Assembly: GCF_003369915.1 (NCBI RefSeq)
Contig: NC_046677.1
Span: 25,686,913 to 25,750,912 of the forward strand
Length of the DNA: 64,000 nt
Origin: Drosophila miranda
Lineage: Eukaryota > Arthropoda > Insecta > Diptera > Drosophilidae
Direction of reading: 5' to 3'
The notes beneath the pieces are model-generated. The model was given only the letters and a program-made list of their open reading frames with translations. It was not told where the DNA came from and searched no databases. How positions within the stretch are numbered: position 1 is the first letter of the stretch; each line of letters opens with the position of its first letter. Of the stretch, positions 31,036 through 42,197 are shown piece after piece. Position numbers and translations under genes: made by a program.

Positions 31036-34000
31036 CTAAGTGGCCAATTTTTCTTTCCTTGCCTTCTGCTCAAGACCATCGAACCTCAAGCGACTGGATA
31101 GCAGATGGGCAAAGACCATTCGGATGCGGATCGGAGCCAACTTCATGAAGAAGTACTGGAAAAAGGGAAAACAAAGAATACAAATGTGTATGTTTAAATA
31201 ATTCAGATCTGTACCTGTACGCTGTGAACCCAGAACCCGTTGGTCTCGCTTGTCTTGCCCAGGGTAAAGACGGCGGATCGGGAGTAGCTATGGGCATTGG
31301 GGAAGATCCAGCCGCCCTCCATCACGCGTTCGGAGTAGGCGTTCATCTTAGTGACCACAAAGCCGGGCAGCACCAGTTGTACGTCGAGATTGTGGGGGGC
31401 CACCTCCCGCTCTAGGGCTCTGGTAAAATAGGTCATGAATGCCTTGCTGGCACCATAAGCCGTTAGGTAGGGCAGCGGTGTCAACTCCGAGGAGGAGCCA
31501 ATGTTGACGATGGCCCCGCGGCGGGCGGCCTTCATTCTAGGCAGCAGCTTGCGAGTGAGCATCAGCACAGACCCGATATTGACGGTCATCAGGTTCCACA
31601 GCAGATCCTCGCTGACCTCTTCAAAGTTTTCAGGGTACTCGTACATCATTCCCACGTTGTTAACTGCAAGATAACGAGAGAGAGAGATATCAATTTCCAT
31701 GTTCAAGATCAATGTCAGGTCGTTTCAGAAAATGCCTTGAAGCGCAAACAAGGTCGGGTCTCTCCTATCTCTGCGAGTATCTCTCTTTTCCGCCAAACGC
31801 AATGAAAATGTAAATTGCTGAAGCGCGTCAAAGCGTTTATGAATTTTTGGCGAATAAAATTCCATCCACATCGTCGATGTACTTGAACATCGCCTAAGCC
31901 ACACACACAACTCTTCGTCTCGCCAATAGACCAAAAAAAGAGGCATTATAATTGCAAGCAATTATTATTATATGACATTGACAAAAACATAAACATAAAA
32001 AAAGAGGGGGCAACAAAACAAAACCGAAACACACAAATAAAAAGCCACTCTGTTGATTGCCGTTTGCTACTGTGGACAATGATGAAGCACTTGTCTGCCC
32101 CGGTGCGGCTGTACCAGTGTCTATGTATGTACATCTTACTCACCCAATATTCCCACTTCGATGCCGGCCAGCTCCTTCTCGATGTGCTCGTACACCTCGC
32201 GACCCTTGACAAAGTCCGCTACTATCCATTTGGTCTTTATTTTGTATTGGCTCTCTGTAATAAGGAATTATGTTAAACCATTTCCAACAGTAAAAAAAAA
32301 GATTGATTGGGTTTGAGCTTACCAATCTCATTGGTGACTGCAATCAGCTTCTCCTTGGTGCGAGAGACAAGCACCAGATTAAGGCCCTGACGGGCCAACT
32401 CTCTGGCATATTCCTTGCCAATACCATCTGTGGCACCCGTAATGACTGTGAAGTGAAAGGAAGCAAAGGGAAAGGACAAGCGATGAGTACTCGTACAGGT
32501 GAAGGTTGTTCAAAGGGGTCTACATATTTAAACATGTTTATTTGGGTAGATTTTTAGCTAAAGAGTTGGCAGTAGAAGATCACTTTAGTAAAAGAAATCC
32601 CGTGGAAACTGTTTGATTATAGCCAAAAGATAAAAACAAAATATCTATTTAATTTTAAAACCTAGTTCACTAGATTTTTCTTATTAGCGATCAGTTAGGG
32701 GCTCTGTAATTAGAATTCGATATCTATAAATTAGACAGGGACCTGCAGAACGTTTTGGAGAGACACTCTGATGTAAGCATTTATTATAATTCAAAAATTT
32801 CGACACTTTCGTTTGTGTACTCCCGAAAATATGAAAGATCTGTTTACCAAATCTTTAACAAATTAGCATGTGTCTGCTAATCAACTCGTTTTATTTAGTT
32901 TGGTGTCTTTTAATCACTTCGTCAGTTGCCAGTTTTCCAGATACCACTGCTTGCCGGTTGTGGTTGTCGAAACCAATGCAAACATTATGAATGGCCACAA
33001 AAAAAGTACTGGTAGAAGCGGAACCTGCTCGGTTGTGGCGGCTCCAGCCAGTTATTGCCAAATATTTGTGCAACAGAAACATGACCAGCAGCAGCACCAC
33101 CACCATCGATTGTTGCGCTTGCGTGTTGCTAGATAATTATGAATGGGGCAAAGATTTTGCAGCTCGATTCGTGTACACTGAACACTGTGCGCTGAGTATC
33201 GATTCAATCGGCCTTTCGAGGCATGAAAATATCCGTAATTGAATTAGGAAAAATATGCAGAATTCGATCAAGACGATCACGATCGCCCACTGCCATTGAA
33301 GGTCAATTATTAATTCAAAACAATAAACGCGATTAGCGACAGTTAAATTTACATTCGTTTACGTTCGTGTAGAAGCACGAGACTGAAAACGAAATCGTGA
33401 AGTAAAAACGAAATTAACAATAAAGAAATGAACATAAAAGTGGGGGGGAAAAAATCGCAAAGCGAAACCGGCTTTCGGTTTCGAGTTGAATGACTTTTGC
33501 TGCTCTATAAACTGAAATATCAACAAAAACTTTGTGGGAGAATATTGTTAGATAACTAAGACAAACATTTGCATAATTCTCTGGGTAAATTTGATTCTAA
33601 ATGAAACTAAATGAGATTCTAGGTGAAAATGAAAGTACTTTATGAATGCTCGAAATTGAGAGTCCCTTAATATTAAGGGATAAGGGAATGTAACCCAAGG
33701 TATAGGGAATATGGAAAATCTAGGAATATGGGTACACTAAAGGACATTGAAAGCCAATCCTGTAAAGGAATATAGGATTACAAATATAAATGAAATCTTT
33801 AAAAATTGAATACAAATAAAAACACTTAATAGGAGTCACTAAAAGCAATATAATTTGTCAAATACTTACGAATGACGATGTGCGAAATCTTGTAATGATC
33901 TTAAAGTATGCAGTATACTATAATATATTACAAATGAACAGGAAGAGAACAAACTTCTATTAGTCTAATGATTCAAAAGAGTTAAACTCACGAAATTCGT

Positions 34001-34557
34001 ATTAAATGTGGGAATAGTGCGCTATTACAGAGTTTTATTGAATGCCTAAGCAATTTACAAAATATTCAGTTATTGTAGGCGAATTATTTGATAGGGGAAT
34101 TTTCCAGATACTGTAGGCATAGTAAATATAGTACACATCTAACCCTCACACCGCACCTAGGGTAAACAATTTGCATTTCAAAGAAAGTCAACAAGGAAAA
34201 GCAAATCAAAAAACTAAATGCTGCCAGTCGCCGGGGGTTCAAGCAAATATGCAAATATCGGAGAAATATATGCCTACATATGTATGTATATTTAGGAAGC
34301 GTGAAACTTTCGCAACACTTTGGATTATACAACTCACCTGCCCATTTGCCATACTTTTCGACCAAAGTCTTTGGTAATTGGGGCTGGAAATACGGTTCCA
34401 GCAACGATTTAATGATCCCCACCAAGGACCTGAGGTTCTCGTATAGAAAGGCAGCAATCGTCAGAATGCCGACCGTGTAGATGAAGCCGGTGATAAGTTC
34501 AAAAATCGTTGTCATTCTTAGCAGTTTGTAAATTGTTGATTCCAGTACTGGCTGCAT
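31036..34557 (-). CDS. Hydroxysteroid dehydrogenase-like SDR, 5 exons
   Basis: Short-chain dehydrogenase/reductase of the HSD17B12/HSDL1 type, an ER membrane NADP(H) enzyme for 3-ketoacyl or steroid substrates. Exons in transcript order: 34557-34338, 32445-32323, 32254-32144, 31663-31215, 31155-31036, giving 340 codons. An N-terminal hydrophobic segment (residues about 20-42) precedes the Rossmann motif TGATDGIG (76-83), NNVG, the Ser of NIGSSSEL (about 208) and YGASK (221-225). The catalytic triad is present, so it should be active even though HSDL1 homologues are annotated as inactive. The last exon ends in a Lys/Arg-rich tail. Intron 1 is about 1.9 kb. Position fits D. melanogaster CG13284 from memory. 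A paralogue is at 51-52 kb. Confidence 0.88.
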
Positions 34558-34674
34558 GGTTAAGAGAGTTCGGTCAGTGATAAGAGAAATTGTGGATTGG
34601 ACTGCGGTGGAACGTTGTGGAACGTTTGCTTATCACTACTGGGCACTATATTATTGAGATTTTTTTTTTCTGTA

Positions 34675-34682
34675 TATTTATA
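34675..34682 (-). promoter_or_regulatory. TATA box of the five-exon SDR gene
   Basis: GCTATAAATAT on the minus strand, about 118 bp upstream of the ATG at 34,557. This leaves room for a start site near 34,650 and a 5' UTR of about 90 bp. Confidence 0.6.
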
Positions 34683-36792
34683 GCTATACACCAAATCGAG
34701 TCTCGCTCGCGCACTATGGACGTTGCCTCTTTGCGGTGGCACAAGTTGTTACTTTGAGCGCGGATCACGCACTGAATGGATTGAGTCGCGACTTCGTTCG
34801 TCGGACACCAATTTTCGCTTTAATTTTTCGGCTTTCGGGCTTCGGATATTTTGTACAACCAGTAACAATTGTAAATAAACAAAAAAAAACAACTTACAGC
34901 AGCAGCAGCAAGGCAGTAAAAGAGCCACAAGACGACTGCATTTTTTGGCTCCTATGCCAGGCTTTACACAGTTTTCGTCGGTTCATTATATCATAAACTT
35001 TTTGTGGCTTTTACTGTTTTGCTGTCGACTGTTTAGAGGTTGGTGTAAAGATTACGAAAATCAGCGCAGCGCGTCTTCATATTTAATTACCATGAGAGAG
35101 GCGACCCAGAGACATCTGTCACTCTCTCCCCAAAAAACATTTCCACCATTGAAAATTGAAGCAATTTCGGTTCATTTGCTAAGTGCATAATGAGCTTACT
35201 TGTGGCGTAGAACTAATTGAAAACAATTAAGCGACAGATGCGAGAAATTGTCCACTGACATGCAATGACCCGTCACCTAAGGCTGTTTTTTTTTGTTTTT
35301 TTTTGCCTATACTTGTACCTATTTAATTAGCTTTTTTTGTGCGTGTCAAATGTGTCAATCTGCGTAAAGGGATCTGGAAATATTATAGGGCCTGAAAATC
35401 GGCGTATACCCTTGAAACGGTCATGGTTTGGCTGCTGATGTTTCAGTGCAGGAAATAAGAATCATAAGTAGAAGACTCTATAATACTTTTGGAGGGTATT
35501 CGCGGTTCTTGTAATACCTATTTTAAAACTTTAGATATTCTGGTTAGTTACTGAATGATATGGATGTATGTATATGCGAATATATCCATCTCTTAATTCA
35601 TATTTCGTTATCTTCCTTTGTTTTCCCCATAAGCTTTTCGTGCATACTGTTGGTCATTCTGTTATTCATTTAACCTTCTCTACTATGTTTTATCATTTCA
35701 ATAACATTAGCCTTATTTATTTTTAGCTTATCAACAACGGAACCAAAAACACAACACAATAAAGTACTAGTCTTTCGAAAGTGCATTTTCAGTTGACGAC
35801 ACAACGGAAGGCTTTGATGGCTTTGATGAATGCTAGTGCTGAGCAAAATAGCTTTGACCGTTAACACTTTCCGGCTAGCAAAAAACATTGGGAGGGCAAA
35901 TATTGGTTGTAATTTGTGCAAATGTTGGGTTAATGTATTCTGCAATTAAGTACATTTTGAGTTTTAGAGGTTTTGACGATCATTCGCAAAAAAGTTATTT
36001 GTTTCGTGAATTGAACTAACATCAGTTGTTTTACCATTTTTTATCAGGAGCGAATTATAATTACAGGCGAGCGTACATAAAGTTTGTTGTATTCAAATTC
36101 TTGTTACTTTTTGTATATATTTTTGTTGTTTTTCATTATTTCGAATTTGTAATTCATACTGTACATAATTCATACAGAAATAAATCTTTATCGCATGTGT
36201 CTTATATTCCAGACAATAGTCAGAACACTAACTTTAACTTGCCAAGTATTTCTGTATGAAAAGCGTTTCACCAAACCAAAACAATATTTTTGAGTGAAGT
36301 AAGGAATACTCGTATTTCATATACTAGTACTATATTTTATAACATTGTTTAATAAACTCACTGTGTAGGAGCACAATGAATACAAATTTTGACACTAAGT
36401 ATAAAATCAATATTAGCGTCGTCGCTGCTTGTCTGGACAGTACTTTCTAGCAGAATGAATTCGTGTAAGGGCGGTCGGCGTCGCCACCGTACGACCCTAA
36501 GTAGGCCGACTTAATATTGAAAGATTGATTGGTGAGCATGACCAGTTTATGTTTTCAGAGCTTCTCCTATCATTCGATTTATTTTTAAAAATGTTTAAAC
36601 AAAAATGCTTTAAAAGCTTCCACTTAACATTAAATGCACCCACCGCCGTATTTTTGTTGCAAATGACAATGTTGCGCCACCTAGTGTCTTTTTTAACGAT
36701 ATTTGTATCGATATATATGCCGGTTAATGCCGTTCATTCGGTGAACACGTCGCAAACGAACTTTCTGGCGCAGAAATAATTGTATATCTTCC
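34683..36792. other. Intergenic DNA
   Basis: AT-rich with no supported gene. A GC-richer patch at 36,420-36,500 (GGGCGGTCGGCGTCGCCACCG) precedes the orphan ORF at 36,793, but no domain is visible. Confidence 0.5.
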
Positions 36793-37184
36793 ATGATTAT
36801 GGACATTAATGATATATCTTTATTCCTCCTGAGAGCATATTTCATAATATATATATCCCCTGATAAGCAAGTCGAGACTTTAACTTCCACTTTTCCGTGG
36901 ATTGTATTACCTCCAGTTCTATTGGCCGAGAGCCTCTCTGGCCACAAACTGCGATGCCGCGATCCCCTCCTCTTACCCCGCCAGGTAAAGTTATTAAGTG
37001 ATTATTAATTAATTTACTTTAACTCTGTCTTTCATTTTAGCAGCTCGGCCGCTCCAGTGGTAAGATATACCTGGAGTTCCGGTTAAGTCGAGGAAGTTTG
37101 CGCTCGATGAAGGCTGTCCACTTTAGGCGATCGGCCACGATTCAGTACGCCCCTCGGGTCATGATTCTTGTCGCGCAAGCCTGA
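36793..37184 (+). pseudogene. Orphan two-exon gene fragment beside the palindrome
   Basis: Exons 36,793-36,984 and 37,041-37,184 are joined by a 56-bp intron with good signals (CAG/GTAAAG and CATTTTAG), giving 111 codons. From about residue 35 the codon use is fly-like (AESLSGHKLRCRDP, then GRSSGKIYLEFR). I recognise no family. From about 37,080 the DNA begins to resemble the repeat family found at 41,100-41,400 in inverted orientation, so the exon seems to run into a repeat. It may be the broken 5' part of the gene whose 3' end lies at 37.7-38.1 kb. That link is a guess. Confidence 0.3.
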
Positions 37185-37688
37185 GACCTTTAGTCTGGGC
37201 TACTCTTGGCTCCGGCCACTGCCAAGGCCCCCTTCTTTGCGTTCCAAGATGTTTTCTCCGTCTTTCCATTCCGCTTAATGTCGGTACCTCCTCCGCGGGT
37301 GATTCCGCCGTAGCTTCTAGTCCTCTCGTTAGGTTCAAGAGATGTGTTCCAAAAATTTGAATATTTTTCGTAGTCGACATTTTGAAGCCGTTCGATAGTC
37401 AGGATCCTCACGATCCTAGGAGAGTTATTCCTTCTCCGATCTGACCCTATGTGGCTGAGATATAGCCTTTCGAAGAACTGCATATCATTACTCGTAAAAT
37501 AATCGTTTTTCCGTACGCTATATCTCGGCTGAACAGCGGCCTGGCATGTCTCTCCGTGATCGGGAGAGTCCTGCCAACCGACTGCCATCGGAAAAAAGAA
37601 ATCCATTTTTTCAGGATTTTCGCACAAAATCATGTTGGTTGCATACCATTAAAATACTGATTTTTTCTTTACGCTGTTTTTTCTGTAG

Positions 37689-38077
37689 CCATGTTTCCAC
37701 TGCTGTGTCGCTGAGTCGACAAGGTGGCGTCCCATCCTCTGAAGCAGGGACCAGACATCAACGGCGGAATTGTTGGTTCACGCCCGCGGGAAATAATGTC
37801 AACAATCAAACGCTGGGCTACAGCTTTGAGACGCGTAAGTAAATCAGTATATATGTAATTGTGGATATATTTTAAAATATATCTTCCTTCACAGGCGTAT
37901 CCGATTTCCCCTCGCCAGTCCCCCGGAGTCCTATCAAAGTATCCCAGCCAGACAGAATCGTGTCCTAGCAGGAGCGAGCGCACCAATTGCAAGATCGAAC
38001 ATACGAAGTCATCGTCATCCCTCGCCCTGGCCATCGACTACAAGGACTTTGACTTTGACAACAAAGGGAAGAGCTAA
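37689..38077 (+). pseudogene. 3' exons of an unidentified gene, left palindrome arm
   Basis: Two candidate exons, 37,689-37,834 and 37,895-38,077, are separated by a 60-bp intron (GC/GTAAGT ... TTCACAG). AATAAA at 38,206 fits a 3' end. The best coding frame reads DKVASHPLKQGPDINGG before the intron and, after it, GVLSKYPSQTESCPSRSERT to a C-terminus LAIDYKDFDFDNKGKS. That frame has a stop 21 bases into the first exon, so either the true acceptor is further in or the copy is broken. A competing frame ends earlier (VSDFPSPVPRSPIKV). No family is recognised. No complete gene is present in the arm. Confidence 0.4.
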
Positions 38078-38280
38078 GCGGGCTACTACCATCTAGATAT
38101 ATCTCGTTGTTGTTAGGTTTAAGGATATACGCGTACATATATTTAGATATCAGACACAAAGGTTTTACATTTGTTTATTTAGTTATACTAAGCTAAGCTA
38201 TGATGAATAAAACTATTGAAAAATCATCCTTGCTGTTTTTTGTATGGAGGAAACTATCCCGATTTCAAAAAGGCGTGGCA

Positions 38281-38700
38281 CGACCAGATCGGTTCACAAT
38301 TAGCGGAGAAAATAAAATATTTTTGATTGAGGAAAATGTCCTTGGTCCTTGATAAGGACTCCATCAAAGCAGGGACATTTTTCGATCGCAGGAAGCCATC
38401 GCACGCTCAGATCGGCCCACAAATAGCCGAGATAACTATGTATATATGGTTGGGGTTAATGGAGTCCTTACCAAAGGATTAAGGAGATTTTTCTGATCAC
38501 GGCGGGCCATTGCACGCCTCGATCGGTCCCAAAATAAGAGAGAAAATAAGATATATATGTCTAGAGAAAATATCCTTGATCGTTGGTCCTTGATAAGGAC
38601 TCCATCAAATCAGGGACATTTTTCCGAGCACAGGAAGCCGTCGCATGTCCCGATCGGCCCACAAATAACGGAGGAAACAAAACTGGCTTGTAGCTGGCTT
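38281..38700. repeat. Degenerate tandem repeats of about 110-130 bp in the left arm
   Basis: Four units are recognisable by a GATCGGnnCnCAAATA.CnGAG core at about 38,288, 38,410, 38,521 and 38,650, each with a TCCTTGATAAGGACTCCAT or related stretch. The core resembles CTGATCGGCTGCCGTATAGC in the repeats at 40.2-41.1 kb, so both belong to one family. The mirror copies lie at about 39,143-39,562. Confidence 0.7.
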
Positions 38701-38905
38701 AACTCGCCAGAATCTGGATGGGATACCAGGCGAACAGAATCGGTAGCAAGCAACTGCAGCAATTGCCAAAAAAAAATCGCAGCATACTTTAGGGGGCTCC
38801 AAATTTTTAAAAAATTTCATCGACCTTCTGCTGATTTCTGTTCGCCTGGTATTCCATCCAGATTTTGGCCATTTCATGCGAGTTTTTTTTTTGTACGGTG
38901 GCGCC

Positions 38906-38937
38906 CATATTGGGGATTTCCTGAACTACATTTTTAA
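38906..38937. other. Palindrome centre (32-bp spacer)
   Basis: Unique sequence CATATTGGGGATTTCCTGAA and a further 12 bases lies between the two arms. Each arm end next to it (38,700-38,880 and 38,965-39,145) also holds a nested inverted repeat around the string CAGGCGAACAGAA. Confidence 0.85.
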
Positions 38938-40478
38938 GGCGCCACCGTAAAAAAAAACTCGCGTGAAATGGCCAAAATCTGGATGGAATACCAGGCGAAC
39001 AGAAATCAGCAGAAGGTCGATGAAATTTTTTTAAAATTTTGAGCCCCCTAAAGTATGCTGCGATTTTTTTTTGGCAATTGCTGCAGTTGCTTGCTACCGA
39101 TTCTGTTCGCCTGGTATCCCATCCAGATTCTGGCGAGTTAAGCCAGCTACAAGCCAGTTTTGTTTCCTCCGTTATTTGTGGGCCGATCGGGACATGCGAC
39201 GGCTTCCTGTGCTCGGAAAAATGTCCCTGATTTGATGGAGTCCTTATCAAGGACCAACGATCAAGGATATTTTCTCTAGACATATATATCTTATTTTCTC
39301 TCTTATTTTGGGACCGATCGAGGCGTGCAATGGCCCGCCGTGATCAGAAAAATCTCCTTAATCCTTTGGTAAGGACTCCATTAACCCCAACCATATATAC
39401 ATAGTTATCTCGGCTATTTGTGGGCCGATCTGAGCGTGCGATGGCTTCCTGCGATCGAAAAATGTCCCTGCTTTGATGGAGTCCTTATCAAGGACCAAGG
39501 ACATTTTCCTCAATCAAAAATATTTTATTTTCTCCGCTAACTGTGAACCGTTCTGGTCGTGCCACGCCTTTTTGAAATCGGGATAGTTTCCTCCATACAA
39601 AAAACAGCAAGGATGATTTTTCAATAGTTTTATTCATCATAGCTTAGCTTAGTATAACTAAATAAACAAATGTAAAACCTTTGTGTCTGCTATCTAAATA
39701 TATGGACGCGTATATCCTTAAACCTAACAACAACGAGATATATCTAGATGGTAGTAGCCCGCTTAGCTCTTCCCTTTGTTGTCAAAGTCAAAGTCCTTGT
39801 AGTCGATGGCCAGGGCGAGGGATGACGATGACTTCGTATGTTCGATCTTGCAATTGGTGCGCTCGCTCCTGCTAGGACACGATTCTGTCTGGCTGGGATA
39901 CTTTGATAGGACTCCGGGGGACTGGCGAGGGGAAATCGGATACGCCTGTGAAGGAAGATATATTTTAAAATATATCCACAATTACATATATACTGATTTA
40001 CTTACGCGTCTCAAAGCTGTAGCCCAGCGTTTGATTGTTGACATTATTTCCCGCGGGCGTGAACCAACAATTCCGCCGTTGATGTCTGGTCCCTGCTTCA
40101 GAGGATGGGACGCCACCTTGTCGACTCAGCGACACAGCAGTGGAAACATGGCTACAGAAAAAACAGCGTAAAGAAAAAATCAGTATTTTAATGGTATGCA
40201 ACCAACATGATTTTTTGCGAAAATCGTGGAAAAACTGATGTCCTTTTTTCCGGCGGCAGTCGGTTGGCAGGACTCTCCCGATCACGGAGAGACATGCCAG
40301 GCCCTGATCGGCTGCCGTATAGCAGAGATATAGCGAACGGAAAAACCACTATTTTTCGAGTGATGATATGCAGTCCTTCGAAGGGCTATATCTCAGCCAA
40401 ATAATGCCAGATCGGAGAAGAACCAACTCTCCTAGGATCGTGAGGATCCTGACTATCGAACGGCTTCAAAATGTCGAC
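38938..40478 (-). repeat. Right arm of a large palindrome
   Basis: Reverse complement of 37,373-38,905 with only scattered substitutions and small indels. For example, one base differs in the short Met-initiated frame at 39,681 relative to 38,159. The arm begins GGCGCCACCGT at the centre. Confidence 0.93.
39763..40151 (-). pseudogene. 3' exons of the unidentified gene, right palindrome arm
   Basis: Mirror image of 37,689-38,077 with the same exons, intron and poly(A) signal (TTTATT at 39,628-39,633). The two copies face each other tail to tail across the palindrome centre. Neither has an attached 5' half. Confidence 0.4.
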
Positions 40479-41162
40479 TTCGAAAATGAGGCCGATTTTT
40501 GGCAAATTTAATGATGTAACCATCATGATTTTGTGCGAAAATCCTGAAAAAATGGATGTCCTTTGTTCCAATGGCAGTCGGTTGGCAGGACACTCCCGAT
40601 CACGGAGAGACATGCCAGGCCATGATCGGCTGCCGTATAGCAGAGATATAGAGTACAGAAAAAACCAGTATTTTAATGATATGCAAATTCAAGTCTTAGA
40701 AAGGCTATATCTCAGATAAATAAAGCCAGATCGGTGAAGGACCAACTCTCCTAGGATCGTGAGGATCCTGACTATCGAACGGCTTCAAAATGTCGACTTC
40801 GAAAATGAGGCCGATTTTTGGCAAATTTAATGATGTAACCATCATGATTTTTTGCGAAAATCCTGAAGAAATGGATGTCCTTTTTTCCGATGGCAGTCGG
40901 TTGGCAGGACTCTCCCGATCACGGAGAGACATGCCAGGCCCTGATCGGCTACCGTATAGCAGAGATATAGCGAACGGAAAAACCACTATTTTTCGAGTAA
41001 TGATATGCAGTCCTTCGAAGGGCTATATCTCAGCCAAATAATGCCAGATCGGAGAAGAACCAACTCTCCTAGGATCGTGAGGAAGATTGACTGTCGAACG
41101 GCATCAAAATCTCGACTTCGAAAATTACGCCGAGCTCTGGAGCACATCCCTTGGACCTCCCG
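40207..41162 (+). repeat. Three tandem units of about 319 bp
   Basis: Units start at ATGATTTT (40,207, 40,525 and 40,844), with spacings of 318 and 319 bp. Each contains CGATCACGGAGAGACATGCC, CTATATCTCAG, CTCCTAGGATCGTGAGGA and AAATGTCGACTTCG. The third unit diverges after about 41,085. A single inverted copy forms the outer end of the left palindrome arm (37,373-37,640). The units contain no gene: the short ORFs in both directions are repeats of the same frames. Confidence 0.9.
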
Positions 41163-41546
41163 AGAGGACGAGGTTCTACGGCAGAATACCTAAACGTACC
41201 TAAACGATGCCCAGGCCACAGCTCAGCTCGCTAGACAGGAATCATGGCTCGGTGGGAGCACGGCAGCCGAAAGACCAGAAGGGTGAAGCACCTGGTAAAC
41301 GCTCGGCGCGTTTCCTATCTATATCGGAATAGACGCAATGAAGCGGAGTAGGGGCTTGCTCTGGCAGAAGCACGTTATTGAAGACGTAGCCCCACTGTAA
41401 ACAGTCTAAAAGAAAACATTATACATCAAGTAACCCGACCTACAAGCCTTCACGAAATCTAGACTCTAATAAACCTTTGTGAAACAGTTTGTAGCATTCT
41501 ACTTTGAAATTTCGAAACGAAACAATCTCAACAATTATCCAACATA
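41163..41546. other. Diverged repeat tail and flank
   Basis: 41,100-41,400 matches the reverse complement of 37,080-37,370 at moderate identity (shared strings such as GAGAGGAC and GACAGGAATCATG against GACAAGAATCATG). The repeat family therefore extends beyond the palindrome on both sides. No gene is supported until 41,547. Confidence 0.55.
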
Positions 41547-41909
41547 ATGATGTCCATGGAAATAATCGGTGAGTGTCCGTATTGCAAGCGCGAGGTGAAC
41601 AAGGACCTGCAACCCGTCAATAGACTCGAGGAGAAGGAGGTCCAGAAGATCAGTTGCATCTTGGAGAACACCAAACAAGGTGACCAGAGCCTTCTGAGTA
41701 TGGCTGTTCAGAGGAACACTCAATTCAAGGCCGACGCAAGCAAGTGCAAGTGTTTTATTGGATTGGATATGGTAGAAGATCAGATAGATCGTAAGAAAAA
41801 TAAAGATGACATTGTGGCCTTGCTGGAGGAGGAGGACCTCTACATAAAGGACTTCATGGGGAACCACTTAGCTGCGCGCACTATGCGCGGCGGGCGCCGT
41901 CGACGTTAA
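41547..41909 (+). CDS. Hypothetical small protein with CxxC motif
   Basis: A 120-codon ORF starting MMSMEIIGECPYCKREVNKD and ending in an Arg-rich tail (RTMRGGRRRR). Visible features are a CPYC motif at residues 10-13, a CKCF at about 68-71 and mixed-charge helical segments (KKNKDDIVALLEEEDLYIKD). The codon use is fly-like and the ORF is uninterrupted. I recognise no family. It lies directly beside the repeat island, so it may be a young or fast-evolving gene, or the surviving piece of a larger one. Whether an upstream exon exists is not clear. Confidence 0.5.
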   Translation: MMSMEIIGECPYCKREVNKDLQPVNRLEEKEVQKISCILENTKQGDQSLLSMAVQRNTQFKADASKCKCFIGLDMVEDQIDRKKNKDDIVALLEEEDLYIKDFMGNHLAARTMRGGRRRR

Positions 41910-42017
41910 CCGACGGATTTACAAATGAGTAGCGTTTGCAGCCTTCGAAAAATTATCAGTTACCAGTTATAAAGCTACCAGCCACCCAGACTGCAAGTAA
42001 TGGCCAGCAGCTTCTCC

Positions 42018-42197
42018 TCAAGAAAGAAAAAACCAGATGATCAGAAAACCGATGTAAAGCAACGCACAGTTCATCCCAGGTCCGGCCAGCACCGTCGCCG
42101 CCACATGTGGATAGCTGCTTGAGGAGCTGCATCTGGAGCTGGATCGAACCAGGCTGTTTATTAGCGATGATATGCGTCGAGCATTTGGGCCAAGCAT
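42018..42197 (-). CDS. Candidate tail-anchored micropeptide (59 aa)
   Basis: A minus-strand ORF, MLGPNARRISSLINSLVR, then a Ser-rich segment, then a C-terminal hydrophobic helix (MNCALLYIGFLIIWFFLS). The layout, a short basic N-terminus and one membrane span at the very end, is that of a small tail-anchored membrane peptide. Codon use in the body is fly-like. A longer in-frame extension upstream starts with low-complexity Tyr/Ile codons and is less likely. I know no named homologue. Confidence 0.45.
   Translation of the reverse strand: MLGPNARRISSLINSLVRSSSRCSSSSSYPHVAATVLAGPGMNCALLYIGFLIIWFFLS

Larger units (their letters stand above)
37373..38905 (+). repeat. Left arm of a large palindrome
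   Basis: About 1,533 bp that is repeated in reverse complement at 38,938-40,478. Positions in the two arms sum to about 77,840-77,843 throughout. ORFs of 121 and 72 codons are identical in both arms, so arm identity is very high. The outer end begins GTCGACATTTTGAAGCCG and the inner end is ACGGTGGCGCC. Confidence 0.93.

Noticed and set aside
36664-36779. Short plus-strand ORF with a hydrophobic start (MLRHLVSFLTIFVSIYMPV)
   Set aside because: It looks like a signal peptide but ends after 36 codons with no splice donor leading to a credible exon. Not enough for a gene.
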